This document shows positions 1-8,660 of a stretch of DNA of 64,000 nucleotides, piece by piece (the stretch's first letter is position 1; the number at the start of each line of letters is the position of its first letter). The notes below the pieces were generated by a model that searched no databases, was not told where the DNA came from, and worked only from the letters and a program-made list of their open reading frames with translations. Both the position numbers and the translations under genes were made by a program. Source of the DNA: an uncultured Desulfovibrio sp. (GTDB taxonomy: Bacteria; Desulfobacterota; Desulfovibrionia; Desulfovibrionales; Desulfovibrionaceae); assembly GCA_900553065.1 (NCBI GenBank), contig USBZ01000001.1:1-64000 (forward strand), read 5' to 3'.

Positions 1-83
1 TTTTAGAAGTAATTACTTTTATAAAATAATATCACGCAGACGGGCATCGCAATCTTCATATTTTGCATCTGCAAGCTCTGTCC

Positions 84-1001
84 TCAGCGAGTTCTTCGTC
101 TCTGGCCGCCTTCACTGTTCATGCCTATGATGACGGACACCACAATAAGAACGCAGGAGAAAACAATGGCAGTCGACAACGACTCGCCGCCGAAAAGGGC
201 CCCCAGCACCACCGCTATGACAGGATCTATATAAGCAAAGGACACCGCTACCAGCGTTCTGGTGCGCACAAGCAGCCAGTAATAGCAGAAGTAGCCGATA
301 ACGCTTGTAAAGACCGTAAGAAAAATCATCCCCGTCAACGAGGAGAACGTCATTTCGGAAAAGTCGCACCGTTCCCCCATCAGCCCGGAGGCGGCAAGAG
401 ACATCAGCCCGCCGAACAGCATATTCACGGCAAGCCCTCCATAGAGCGACAGTCCCGGGCTGCTGAGAAAGCGCCTCGCGTACAGAGAACCTGCCACAAA
501 GCAGAACACGCCGAGAAGAATGACAAAAATACCGAAGGCGTCTCCCCGCATTTCCGAGGAGCCTCCAAGCGTCAGTATGGCCATGCCCAGGCTTGCGCCG
601 ACAAGAGCGAAGGTCTGCCCTCTGTCCGGCCTCGGCCCTTTCAGAATCAGCCAGTCGCCGAGAATCATGAACAGCGGCACAGTACCGTATAAAAGCGCCG
701 TAACGCCAGAAGGAACCGTCTGCTGCCCTACGGCCTGACATACGTTGTTCATGAACATGATGAAAAACGCCAGGACCACGTAATGTCCCAGCTCCCTGAT
801 GCCTGAAAGCCTGCCGTGATGCGTGAAGGGCAGCAGCATCAGCATGACTGCTCCCGCGAAGCACAGACGTATTCCGTTCTGAAACACCGGAGGAAATCCT
901 CCGAGTGCAAACTTCATTCCCAGAAAGCTGCCTCCCCATGAAAGATACAGCAGGGCAAGACAAAGACATATCCTCAGACTGGAAGGGACGGGCTTTCGCA
1001 T
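84..1001 (-). CDS. EamA/DMT-superfamily transporter
   Basis: A 305-residue, very hydrophobic protein with the two-fold repeat of five membrane helices typical of EamA (drug/metabolite transporter) permeases. The family usually exports amino acids, metabolites or drugs across the inner membrane; the substrate cannot be told here. The start is supported by a GAGGAG ribosome site just before the ATG. It points the same way as the catabolic array upstream but is separated from it by about 610 bases and a strong hairpin at 1560-1596, so it is probably its own transcription unit. Family assignment is firm, function is not. Confidence 0.85.
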   Translation of the reverse strand: MRKPVPSSLRICLCLALLYLSWGGSFLGMKFALGGFPPVFQNGIRLCFAGAVMLMLLPFTHHGRLSGIRELGHYVVLAFFIMFMNNVCQAVGQQTVPSGVTALLYGTVPLFMILGDWLILKGPRPDRGQTFALVGASLGMAILTLGGSSEMRGDAFGIFVILLGVFCFVAGSLYARRFLSSPGLSLYGGLAVNMLFGGLMSLAASGLMGERCDFSEMTFSSLTGMIFLTVFTSVIGYFCYYWLLVRTRTLVAVSFAYIDPVIAVVLGALFGGESLSTAIVFSCVLIVVSVIIGMNSEGGQRRRTR

Positions 1002-1559
1002 GGCGATCTCCTCGGGGTGTTCCGTAAACAGACGACTCAGAAAGACCGATCACGGCAGAAGGATAAAAAACATGCTGCAGAGGATTCGATCCTGTGCAGC
1101 ACTCTGGCAGAAGCTTCACCGCCGACTCTGCCGGATTCCACGAAGAAGACAGTCCGCGCCCGACGACACGACGCGGCAAAGCCCCTTGTTCCGGACACGC
1201 CATGCAGGCGACGCTTCCCGGATCACCGGGCGCGGGCCAGAGCGTTCCCCTCCTCCGCCACGACGGGCAGGGCGTAAGAAAGCGTTTCAGAGCAGATGGG
1301 ATTGCATATTCGAGACGCAGACTCATGCCGGAATGCCGAAAGGCGATCCCTCCGACGGCAGCCGCGCCTTCTCAGTAAGAAGAAAATATCCGGAAAATCT
1401 CCGGCCAAATACGGAGCGCATCCACAAACGCGCCTTCCGCTGCCTCCGGCTCCATGCCGGAGAAATATCTGCGGCGACGATTCTCTCTCTTCCCTGCCCT
1501 CGCCGTAAGGCAGAAGAACCCGGCACCTCTCCGGCGTCCGAGCATATGAAGCATGGGCA
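1002..1559. other. Gene-free interval before the EamA gene
   Basis: About 560 bases with no convincing coding region. Several short frames on both strands are rich in Arg, Pro and Ser and match no family I recognise, which is typical of out-of-frame reading of GC-rich DNA. It must hold the promoter of the EamA gene, but I see no clear -35/-10 pair. A decayed gene remnant cannot be excluded. Confidence 0.5.
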
Positions 1560-1596
1560 GGCATGGGAGAAGAAGAATGCGGGCTTCTCCCATGCC
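1560..1596 (-). terminator. Hairpin at the end of the catabolic array
   Basis: A perfect 13-bp stem (left arm 1560-1572, right arm 1584-1596) with an 11-base loop lies 20 bases past the aldolase stop codon. There is no U-tract on the minus strand (a short T run lies on the plus side), so it may act as a transcript end, a 3' stabiliser or a partial terminator. Confidence 0.6.
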
Positions 1597-1615
1597 GCGT
1601 ATGCTTTTTCCGGTG

Positions 1616-2374
1616 TCAGGACTGCAGCATGGCCTGTATGGCCCTGACGAGGAAGGCGGTATCCGTGCCTACGGCCGCGCCCTGATAGCCCTGATCGAAA
1701 CGGGCCTGAGCCTCGGGTCTGGTGTTCGTATAAATGAAAGCCAGCTTGCCGTTCTTCCGGCAGGCCTGCAGGATGGCTGCAAGTGCGGACTGGAACTCAG
1801 GCGTATCGAACTGCGCCGGAGCACCGAGCGCCACGGAGAGGTCATACGGGCCGACGAAAATGCCGTCTATGCCCTCAAGAGATGCGATCTCTTCTATGTC
1901 CTTCAAAGCCCCCAGCGTTTCACACTGAGGCATGAGCAGCACTCTGCGGTTGGTAACCTCGAAGTATTCCCCGATATTCTTCATTTCCGGTGAAAAACCG
2001 TACTTCGCGCTGCGCGAAAAGGCCACGCCGCGCGCGCCCATGGGAAAATACTTCGCATATTCCACCAGACGGCGTGCCTCATCCGCAGACTGAACATCCG
2101 GAATGATGACGCCCCTGGCTCCGGAGTCCAGAGCGTGGAGAACCGCCGCACGCGAACCGTCGCGCACACGGACGAAAGGCTCAGCTCCGTGCAGCTGCAT
2201 GGCGCGGATCATATCCGCCACGCTTTCCTCCACGAACGGCCCGTGCTCCGTGTCGATGATGACGAAATCAAGTCCGGACAGGCTCAGACATTCCGCCGCA
2301 ACGGATCCGCCGATATGGCAGAAAGTTCCGACAACGCCCTGCCCGGCTTTCAGCTTTTCATCAAACGCGCTCAT
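1616..2374 (-). CDS. HpcH/HpaI-family aldolase
   Basis: A 252-residue class II (metal-dependent) aldolase of the HpcH/HpaI family. Members cleave 4-hydroxy-2-oxo acids to pyruvate (or a related oxo acid) and an aldehyde; well-known examples act on 4-hydroxy-2-oxoheptanedioate or 2-keto-3-deoxy sugar acids. The expected catalytic and metal residues are in place: His44 in DTEHGPF, Arg69 in FVRVRDG, Glu152 in MPQCETLG and Asp178 in GPYDLS. Its ATG overlaps the aminotransferase stop (ATGA), so the two are translationally coupled. That pairing suggests an amino acid is converted to a 2-oxo acid and then cleaved. The true substrate is unknown. It is the last gene of the array. Confidence 0.88.
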   Translation of the reverse strand: MSAFDEKLKAGQGVVGTFCHIGGSVAAECLSLSGLDFVIIDTEHGPFVEESVADMIRAMQLHGAEPFVRVRDGSRAAVLHALDSGARGVIIPDVQSADEARRLVEYAKYFPMGARGVAFSRSAKYGFSPEMKNIGEYFEVTNRRVLLMPQCETLGALKDIEEIASLEGIDGIFVGPYDLSVALGAPAQFDTPEFQSALAAILQACRKNGKLAFIYTNTRPEAQARFDQGYQGAAVGTDTAFLVRAIQAMLQS

Positions 2375-3555
2375 TTTGCCGCTCTCTTTTCCAGCACTTC
2401 CCGCATGAGCGAAACGGCAAGTTTGAGATTTTCAAGAGAGTTGGCATAGGACACGCGGACGAAGTCCTCTCCCATGGAACCGAACACATGACCGGGAGTC
2501 ATGGAAACGCCGGCCTCGTCGATCATGGTACGGCAGAACTCATCGCCGGACATACCCGTTCCCGTGATGTTCACGAAAATATAGAAGGCGCCGTCCGGGC
2601 AGGTGCAGGAACAGCCGGGAAGGGAATTGAGCGCCTCCACCATGTAGTTTCTGCGCTTTTCATATTCCTCAACCATGGCACGCGAAGGAGCGTCGTCCTC
2701 CTGCAGAGCGGCAAGCGCGGCATACTGCGTGAACGTGCACGGGCAGGAGAGATTGTAGAAGTTCAGACGCATCATGGGATCCATGAGCGAACGGTCACAG
2801 AGAATGTAGCCTATGCGCCAGCCGGTCATGGCGAAGTACTTGGAAAAACCGTGCAGCACTATGAGTCTTTTCTTCAGCTCGGGAAGAGAAGCCGCACTGC
2901 AGTACTTCTTTCCGCCGTATACCATGTCGGCATACACTTCGTCGGAGATGACGAGCAGATTGTATTTTTCCGCAAGATCCGCCACAAGGCGGAGGGACTG
3001 CTCATTCAGCACGGAACCGCAGGGATTGGAGGGAGAATTGAGCAGAATGGCCTTCGTCCGGGGCGTGATCAGGCTCTCCATGACGGCGGCGTCCAGCTGA
3101 AAGTCGTATTTTTCCTCCAGCGCATAGGAAACGGCCCTGGCGCCGGTGATGTTGGGCAGGGTGAAATAGCAGAGATAACCGGGATCGGGAACGAGAATTT
3201 CATCTCCGGGGTTGAGGTAGGCGTTCATGGCAAGGAACACGCCCTGTTCAACGCCGACGGAAATCATGACCTCGTCGGGCTCATAATCGGAGCCGTAAAG
3301 TCTGTTGTAGCGTTCAGCCACCGCGGCACGAAGCTCAGCAATGCCGGTTACGGGACCGTAATGAACCTTTCCCTCATCAAGAGCCTTCTTGCAGGCTTCC
3401 ACGATATGAGGGGGAGTGTCAAAATCCGGCTCGCCGATTTCCAGATGAATGATGCGCTTGCCCGCCGCTTCAAGGCTTCCGGCATAGGCAATGATCTCAC
3501 GGATTTTGGAAAGAGGCGCCTGCTCCATGCGATGGGCCTGAGATATGACAGCCAT
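2371..3555 (-). CDS. PLP-dependent class I/II aminotransferase
   Basis: A 394-residue fold-type I aminotransferase of the aspartate aminotransferase superfamily. Seen: the N-terminal EIGEPDFDTPPH motif, the SPSNPCGS substrate-loop motif, the SDEVYADMVY cofactor Asp/Tyr segment, the Schiff-base lysine in HGFSKYFAMTGWRIGY, and FVRVSYANS with the carboxylate-binding Arg. It would interconvert an amino acid and a 2-oxo acid in the cytoplasm. The substrate cannot be inferred beyond the class. Start supported by an AGGA site. It overlaps the downstream aldolase gene by four bases and is separated from the upstream OYE gene by 65 bases that include a GC hairpin. Confidence 0.9.
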   Translation of the reverse strand: MAVISQAHRMEQAPLSKIREIIAYAGSLEAAGKRIIHLEIGEPDFDTPPHIVEACKKALDEGKVHYGPVTGIAELRAAVAERYNRLYGSDYEPDEVMISVGVEQGVFLAMNAYLNPGDEILVPDPGYLCYFTLPNITGARAVSYALEEKYDFQLDAAVMESLITPRTKAILLNSPSNPCGSVLNEQSLRLVADLAEKYNLLVISDEVYADMVYGGKKYCSAASLPELKKRLIVLHGFSKYFAMTGWRIGYILCDRSLMDPMMRLNFYNLSCPCTFTQYAALAALQEDDAPSRAMVEEYEKRRNYMVEALNSLPGCSCTCPDGAFYIFVNITGTGMSGDEFCRTMIDEAGVSMTPGHVFGSMGEDFVRVSYANSLENLKLAVSLMREVLEKRAAK

Positions 3556-3575
3556 ACTTGATCCTTTTAATTCTG

Positions 3576-3597
3576 GCGGGACGCCGGAGCGTCCCGC
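3576..3597 (-). other. Intercistronic hairpin
   Basis: A perfect 9-bp GC-rich stem (3576-3584 with 3589-3597) and CGGA loop between the first OYE gene and the aminotransferase. No U-tract follows, so it is more likely an mRNA-processing or stability element than a full terminator. Confidence 0.5.
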
Positions 3598-3620
3598 ATT
3601 GCATGAACGTTGTGGAATGC

Positions 3621-5540
3621 CTAGATCTTCAGCGCCAGAGCATGGGCATCATTCACGGCGTCGAATATCTTGCCCGTTCCCGTGCAGTCGCCGCCGGCAA
3701 GGAAGGGAATCTTCTCCCGGCTCAGTTCAGCGCACAGCTGCCTGTCGGGGCTGTACCCCACGGCGAGCACCACCGTATCGAAGGCGGGCAGCTCAAACAC
3801 GTTGCCGTAGCCGTCCTTCACTTCGGCCCTGCCGTCTCCCGACAGGGAGGAGAGAGCATATCCGGTCAGAGGCGTCACATGCAGCTTGTCCAGTTCCTCC
3901 AGCAGGAAGAAGCGGCCGTGCTTTTCCATGTCGGCGGCAAGAGCGTCCCTCATTTCCACGATGGTGACCTCACGCTTTCTTTCCGCAAGAAAAGCAGCGC
4001 ATTCACATCCGACAAGGCCGCCGCCTATCACCAGCACTCTGTTTCCGGTTTCGGCCCCCTCAAGAACATCCACGGCATGCTTGAGAATGCCGCTGGAAAG
4101 AAGCTCGGGAGTCTTCAAAAATCCCGGACATACGGGCGTGCTGCCCGTAGCCACAAAAACGACGTCCGGCTTTTCCTGCTTCAGCATGTCGGCGGTCACA
4201 CGAACGCCCGTTTTCACTTCCACGCCGTTCAGGGAAAGGCTGTTCTCAAACCATTTGACGGCATCGCCCAGCAGCGACTTTCCCGGAGGAAGCGACGCGG
4301 CCTTGAACTTGCCGGCAAGATCGGCATCCGCCTCATACAGGGTAACCTGATGCCCTCTGGAAGCCGCCGTGCGGGCAAATTCCATGCCGGCAGGACCGCT
4401 GCCGACAACGACAACCTTCTTTTTTCCGTCGGACGCAGCGGCGGGATGTGCTTCCCTGCCGACTTCGGGATTCAGGGCGCAGCTCATGAGCGGCTGCTTG
4501 CAGCAGCCTTCGCAGCAGTAAATGCAGGGGCGCACCTCGGCATCTTTTCCTTCCATGAGCTTGCGCGGCAGTTCAGGATCGGCAATGAGAGCGCGGCCCA
4601 TGCAGACCATGTCCACGCCGCCCTCGCCAAGAAGCGATTCCGCCACTTCCCTGCGGCCGATTCGAGCCGAAACGGCCAGACGCATGTCGTCGCCCACGGT
4701 CTTGCGGACGGCCCGCGCCCTGTCGCCGTTGAATCCCGCCGGAAGCGCCGCGGGCGATTCAATGTACCAGGTATTGGTGCAGGTTCCGCTGCTGACGTTG
4801 AACAGATCCACACCGGCATCGCAGATCTCCTTTGCGATGCGGCAGCCAAGATCCAGCGTGATGCCGCCGGGCAGAAATTCCTCTACGCTGCAGCGGAACG
4901 ACACGGGGAAATCAGGTCCCACGGCTTCCCTGACGGAGCGTATGACTTCCAGAGGAAATCTCATGCGGCGTTCGAAGTCGCCGCCGTAGGCATCGTCACG
5001 GCGATTGGTGAGGGGCGAGAGGAACTGACCGATCAGGTATCCGTGGGCGCCGTGAATCTCGACGATGTCGAAGCCCGCCTCAACGGCTCTTCTGGCAGCA
5101 TCGCCCCAGGCCTTCACAAGCTCCCGGATCTCTTCTTCCTCGAGAACGCGGGAGTTGCTCTCGGGCGTCATGCCCGGCACGAAGGAAACCAGCGGAACAG
5201 GGCCGCCGGAAACGGCGGGAACGGTATGAAGACCGCCGTGGTTGAGCTGTACGCCGGCTTTGCCGCCCGCTTCATGAATGGCCCTGGCAAAACGGCTCAT
5301 CCCTCTGATATAGCGGTCGTCGTACAGGCTGAGGCCGGAATCAAAGCATATGCCGGAAGGATGAACGCAGGTGGCCTCCAGCATGTTCAGTCCCACGCCG
5401 CCGCGGGCGCGAGCGACATGGTAGTTCATAAGCTGATCGCTCATTTCCCCTCCGCTGGCGGCAAAGCGCGTCAGCATGGCGGGAAAGATGATGCGGTTTT
5501 TGAATTCTGTCTTGTTGATCACGACAGGTGAGAAAAGCAT
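3621..5540 (-). CDS. OYE-family flavin/FeS oxidoreductase (copy 1)
   Basis: A 639-residue protein with the 2,4-dienoyl-CoA reductase/2-enoate reductase layout. It has an N-terminal FMN TIM barrel (residues 1-330, with HGAHGYLIGQFLSPLTNRR), a cysteine cluster, and C-terminal FAD and NAD(P) Rossmann folds (VVGSGPAGME and VIGGGLVGCE). Relatives reduce activated C=C bonds in fatty acyl-CoAs, bile-acid intermediates, isoflavones or cinnamates, or demethylate amines. The cluster cysteines are Cys339, Cys342, Cys346 and Cys354: the last spacing is 7 residues rather than the usual 11, with extra cysteines at 343 and 347. The ATG at 5540 is preferred over a GTG two codons upstream because GAGG sits five bases before it. 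A second, diverged copy lies at 6571. Confidence 0.9.
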   Translation of the reverse strand: MLFSPVVINKTEFKNRIIFPAMLTRFAASGGEMSDQLMNYHVARARGGVGLNMLEATCVHPSGICFDSGLSLYDDRYIRGMSRFARAIHEAGGKAGVQLNHGGLHTVPAVSGGPVPLVSFVPGMTPESNSRVLEEEEIRELVKAWGDAARRAVEAGFDIVEIHGAHGYLIGQFLSPLTNRRDDAYGGDFERRMRFPLEVIRSVREAVGPDFPVSFRCSVEEFLPGGITLDLGCRIAKEICDAGVDLFNVSSGTCTNTWYIESPAALPAGFNGDRARAVRKTVGDDMRLAVSARIGRREVAESLLGEGGVDMVCMGRALIADPELPRKLMEGKDAEVRPCIYCCEGCCKQPLMSCALNPEVGREAHPAAASDGKKKVVVVGSGPAGMEFARTAASRGHQVTLYEADADLAGKFKAASLPPGKSLLGDAVKWFENSLSLNGVEVKTGVRVTADMLKQEKPDVVFVATGSTPVCPGFLKTPELLSSGILKHAVDVLEGAETGNRVLVIGGGLVGCECAAFLAERKREVTIVEMRDALAADMEKHGRFFLLEELDKLHVTPLTGYALSSLSGDGRAEVKDGYGNVFELPAFDTVVLAVGYSPDRQLCAELSREKIPFLAGGDCTGTGKIFDAVNDAHALALKI

Positions 5541-5610
5541 GGACACCTCGATCTGAAATGGCGATGCTCCGCGCCCGGAAGCTGCGCCGTGGAAAAGAAG
5601 GGGTAAAGAG

Positions 5611-5631
5611 GGGGCCGTTCAGCACGGCCCC
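5611..5631 (-). other. Intercistronic hairpin
   Basis: An 8-bp GC stem (5611-5618 with 5624-5631) and a five-base loop just past the amidohydrolase-fold gene. The minus strand continues CTCTTTACC, so it is at best a weak terminator. Confidence 0.5.
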
Positions 5632-5637
5632 GGAATA

Positions 5638-6486
5638 TCAGTCCATATCGAGTCCGAGAACCCGGGCCATGTTTTTGTAGAGAACGTTGGGAAGCACATC
5701 CTGCCGGAACGGCATTTCAAGGAAGATATCCACGGCCTGCTTCAGCGGAATGTAGGGATAGCCGCTGCCGAAGAGGAAACGGTCTTTCAGGAAGCCGTTG
5801 GCAGCCACCACATAGTCCTGGATGCCGGGCATGTTGTACATATACATATCCGGCGCCAGATACATGTTGGGATGGCACATGCAGCTGAACAGCACCTGCG
5901 GAATCCAGGGATAGGATCCGTGCATGTTCACGATGGTCAGATGGGGAAAGTCACGGCAGACCCTGTCGATATGTTCAGGATTGCTGAAGGAAAGATCCGG
6001 TCCGTTGCCGCCGCCTCCCATCAGGAACATGGGAATGGAGTGCTCCGTGCAGTACCGGTAGATAGGATACAGGCGGGCGTCGTCCACATACATGGGAATC
6101 TCGCCGCATCCCGGCTCCATGCCGGCCGCAGGAAGAGTGCCGTTGACGACGGTACGCTCGATTTCGGCAATGGCTGCCTCGGGATTGCTGCCGTCCACGC
6201 CGGCAACGCCGACAAAGCGGCCGGGCTGCTCCTTCATGATGGCCATGAGGTCGTCGTTGGAAACATGACCCATATCGGGGCTCTGCCTGCCGGTCATGAC
6301 GCCCATGGTCACGCCGGCTTCATCCATTTCCTGATACAGCAGTTCCGCATTGCACAGTTCCGCAGCCGGGGAAAGCTTCATGAGGAAGTTGTCGCTCCAG
6401 GCCTGCGTCTTCTTCGGATCGCGATAGAGATTGCAGCGGAGATAATCCTTCAGCGGCGGACGAAGACGGGCATCAATGATTTTCAT
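5638..6486 (-). CDS. Amidohydrolase-fold (Amidohydro_2) protein, ligands altered
   Basis: A 282-residue protein of the amidohydrolase_2/ACMSD-like TIM-barrel family. The family normally binds a divalent metal and hydrolyses or decarboxylates small acids. The overall pattern is there: an IID start, central His189 in VNMHG, a near-C-terminal FGS-YP motif and the final KNMARVLGL helix. Three usual metal-ligand sites are changed: the N-terminal HxH reads ARLR (6-9), the barrel His in the FLH position reads FLMGGG (Met156), and the GSDYP aspartate reads GSGYP (240-244). It may therefore be metal-independent, use other ligands, or be non-catalytic. Good AGGAG site. It sits between the two OYE genes, which argues for a dedicated role in the same pathway. 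Confidence 0.8.
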   Translation of the reverse strand: MKIIDARLRPPLKDYLRCNLYRDPKKTQAWSDNFLMKLSPAAELCNAELLYQEMDEAGVTMGVMTGRQSPDMGHVSNDDLMAIMKEQPGRFVGVAGVDGSNPEAAIAEIERTVVNGTLPAAGMEPGCGEIPMYVDDARLYPIYRYCTEHSIPMFLMGGGGNGPDLSFSNPEHIDRVCRDFPHLTIVNMHGSYPWIPQVLFSCMCHPNMYLAPDMYMYNMPGIQDYVVAANGFLKDRFLFGSGYPYIPLKQAVDIFLEMPFRQDVLPNVLYKNMARVLGLDMD

Positions 6487-6504
6487 AAGAAACTCCTGAC
6501 GTAA

Positions 6505-6521
6505 GCGGCAGAAACTGCCGC
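6505..6521 (-). other. Intercistronic hairpin
   Basis: A perfect 7-bp stem, GCGGCAG with CTGCCGC, and an AAA loop in the gap between the second OYE gene and the amidohydrolase-fold gene. Confidence 0.45.
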
Positions 6522-6570
6522 GCTGTTTTGTTGCTGAGAAAGGCCGGCCGGGATGAACGTGTGGACCGCA

Positions 6571-8517
6571 TCAGACGGCCCGGGCCGCCTCGGCGCCCTG
6601 ACGGATGGCCTTCACATAGTCGCGTGGAGCTTCGGCGTCGCCGGCGAGCAGCACCTGTACTCCCATCTCTTCGATTCCCTGCAGCAGACGCCGATCGGCT
6701 CTTGCGCCTGCAGCCATGACCACGGTATCAACGCCCTCGATGCATTCGCTGCGGCCATCTCTCTCCAGCGTAACGGAGTGATCTCCCAGCGAGGTCACAC
6801 GGGCGTTCACAATGCAGTGCATCGACAGAGACTTATCAAAAATATCAAGCAGACAGATACGGGAATCCTGCGGCAGGTCAATGCCTATGCCGTCGCGCAT
6901 TTCCACAATGGTGATGTCTCTCTGCGCCTGTTCAAGAAGCAGATGCGCCGTTTCCGCACCCACGGAGCCGCCGCCTATGACCACAACCTTGCGGCCGACT
7001 TCGGCTCTGCCTTCAAGAACTTCGTCCACCGGAACCACAAAGTCCTGGTCCGCTCCCGCTACGGGAGGAACGAAGGGCACGCTGCCCGTGGCAAGAATGA
7101 CGGCATCGGGATTCCATGCCTTTACGTCGTCGAGAGTCGCCCGGCGGCCCGTCCGCACCTCCACGGGAAGCTTGCGCACTTCTCTTGCCAGATAGTCGCA
7201 GGCTTCGCCATAGCGATCCTTATGCGGAGGAACGGCCGCCAGTCTGAGGCGTCCGCCAAGCTCTGCCCTGTCGTCCCACAGCGAAACCGTATGTCCGCGA
7301 CGGGCGGCGTCGGCTGCGGCCTGAAGGCCGGCGGGACCGCCGCCTATGACCATGACCCTCCGGGGCTTGTCCACAGGTTTCAGGGCGAAGGAAGGATCGG
7401 CTTCCCGACCGCTCATGACATTGAGCGCGCACTTGACGCTGCGGTCGCCGGAAGAACGGTCATGGCAGCCCTTGTTGCAGGCAATGCACCAGATGATGTC
7501 ATCCAGGCGTCCTTCACGCAGCTTGTTGGGATAATCCGGATCGGCAATGAGCGTACGGCCGATGCATATGACGTCAGCCTTGCCCTTCTCCAGAGCGGCA
7601 AGCTGAATTTCCGGCCTATCGAGCTGTCCTGCGGAAAACACCGGAATATGCACGGCGTCGCGGATGTTTTCGGCAAGATAGAGGTTGACGCCGTGCCGGT
7701 GATACATGTTGGACACCGTTCGAACAAACGGGAACATGCCTGCGGACACGCTCAGCGCCACAACGCCCAGCCCTTCAAGATAACGGGCTATCTCCACGGC
7801 AAGAGCCATGTCGATGCCGCCCTCGCGCAGCTCGTCGCCCACTATGCGGCAGCTGACGGGATAATCCTCGCCCACCAGCTCTCTTATGCGGTGAATGATT
7901 TCGGTGATAAAGCGCATGCGGCCCAGGAAGGAGCCGCCGTACTCATCGGTACGCCTGTTCGTCAGCGGCGACATGAAGGAACTGATGAGATAGCCGTGCG
8001 CGCAGTGCAGTTCGCACATGTCAAAGCCGGCATCTCTTGCACGGCGCACACCCTGAGCATAGCACTCCACCATTTCCTTCACCTCTTCCGTGCTCAGGAC
8101 ATGGGGAGGATCATACTCCGCCTGAAACACGGAAACAGACTCGGGTTCAAAAGGCGAAGGCGCCACAGGCTGGTAGCCGGAGGTGCGCTTGTTGGTTTCG
8201 CGCCCGGAATGATGAATCTGCGCCGCAGCCAGACAGCCGTGTCTGTGCATGGCGTCCGTGAGGCGGCGAAGCCCCTCTATTCTCTCGTCGTTCTCAATGA
8301 AAAGCTGGCCGCCGAAATTGCCGTCGGGGCGTACGCAGATGGAGCCGACAATAATCATGGCCACACCGCCTTCGGCACGGCGTTCCGCAAAGGCGACTTC
8401 CTTATCCGTCACACTTCCGTCCTCGGTCATGTGAACGGACATGGGAGCCATAACGAATCGATTCTTCAGGCGAAGCGGCCCTATGTTTACAGGCTCAAAT
8501 AAGGGAGAAACATTCAT
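6571..8517 (-). CDS. OYE-family flavin/FeS oxidoreductase (copy 2)
   Basis: A 648-residue protein with the same architecture as the copy at 3621: an FMN barrel (with HCAHGYLISSFMSPLTNRR), a 4Fe-4S cysteine set, and FAD/NAD(P) domains (VIGGGPAGLQ and VIGGGSVGAE). Here the cluster spacing is canonical: Cys344, Cys347, Cys351 and Cys363. This makes it the more standard NAD(P)H-dependent enoate/dienoyl-type reductase of the pair. The two proteins share layout but are clearly diverged, so they probably act on different intermediates or form a hetero-oligomer. Start supported by AAGGGG six bases before the ATG. It lies downstream of the TAXI gene after a 143-base gap with a GC hairpin. Confidence 0.9.
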   Translation of the reverse strand: MNVSPLFEPVNIGPLRLKNRFVMAPMSVHMTEDGSVTDKEVAFAERRAEGGVAMIIVGSICVRPDGNFGGQLFIENDERIEGLRRLTDAMHRHGCLAAAQIHHSGRETNKRTSGYQPVAPSPFEPESVSVFQAEYDPPHVLSTEEVKEMVECYAQGVRRARDAGFDMCELHCAHGYLISSFMSPLTNRRTDEYGGSFLGRMRFITEIIHRIRELVGEDYPVSCRIVGDELREGGIDMALAVEIARYLEGLGVVALSVSAGMFPFVRTVSNMYHRHGVNLYLAENIRDAVHIPVFSAGQLDRPEIQLAALEKGKADVICIGRTLIADPDYPNKLREGRLDDIIWCIACNKGCHDRSSGDRSVKCALNVMSGREADPSFALKPVDKPRRVMVIGGGPAGLQAAADAARRGHTVSLWDDRAELGGRLRLAAVPPHKDRYGEACDYLAREVRKLPVEVRTGRRATLDDVKAWNPDAVILATGSVPFVPPVAGADQDFVVPVDEVLEGRAEVGRKVVVIGGGSVGAETAHLLLEQAQRDITIVEMRDGIGIDLPQDSRICLLDIFDKSLSMHCIVNARVTSLGDHSVTLERDGRSECIEGVDTVVMAAGARADRRLLQGIEEMGVQVLLAGDAEAPRDYVKAIRQGAEAARAV

Positions 8518-8627
8518 GAAAAACCCCTTGACACCATTCCCTGGTATATTGTGGAAAAATAAGGAACCCGAAATATCCGAGAATCCGGCCTTTCGTTCTG
8601 GCAGGCAATTCCCGCCAGGGCGAAAGA

Positions 8628-8647
8628 CCGGGGGCCGCAGCCCCCGG
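8628..8647 (-). other. Hairpin after the TAXI gene
   Basis: An 8-bp all-GC stem (8628-8635 with 8640-8647) and a CGCA loop, 14 bases past the TAXI stop codon. With no U-tract it may reduce rather than end transcription into the enzyme genes, or protect the transporter mRNA. Confidence 0.5.
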
Positions 8648-8660
8648 CATCGGTCAGGCT

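Noticed and set aside
1000..1647. A 215-codon plus-strand frame in the gap before the EamA gene.
   Set aside because: Arg/Pro/Ser-rich product without recognisable domains, overlapping a hairpin and the aldolase end; no ribosome site of note.
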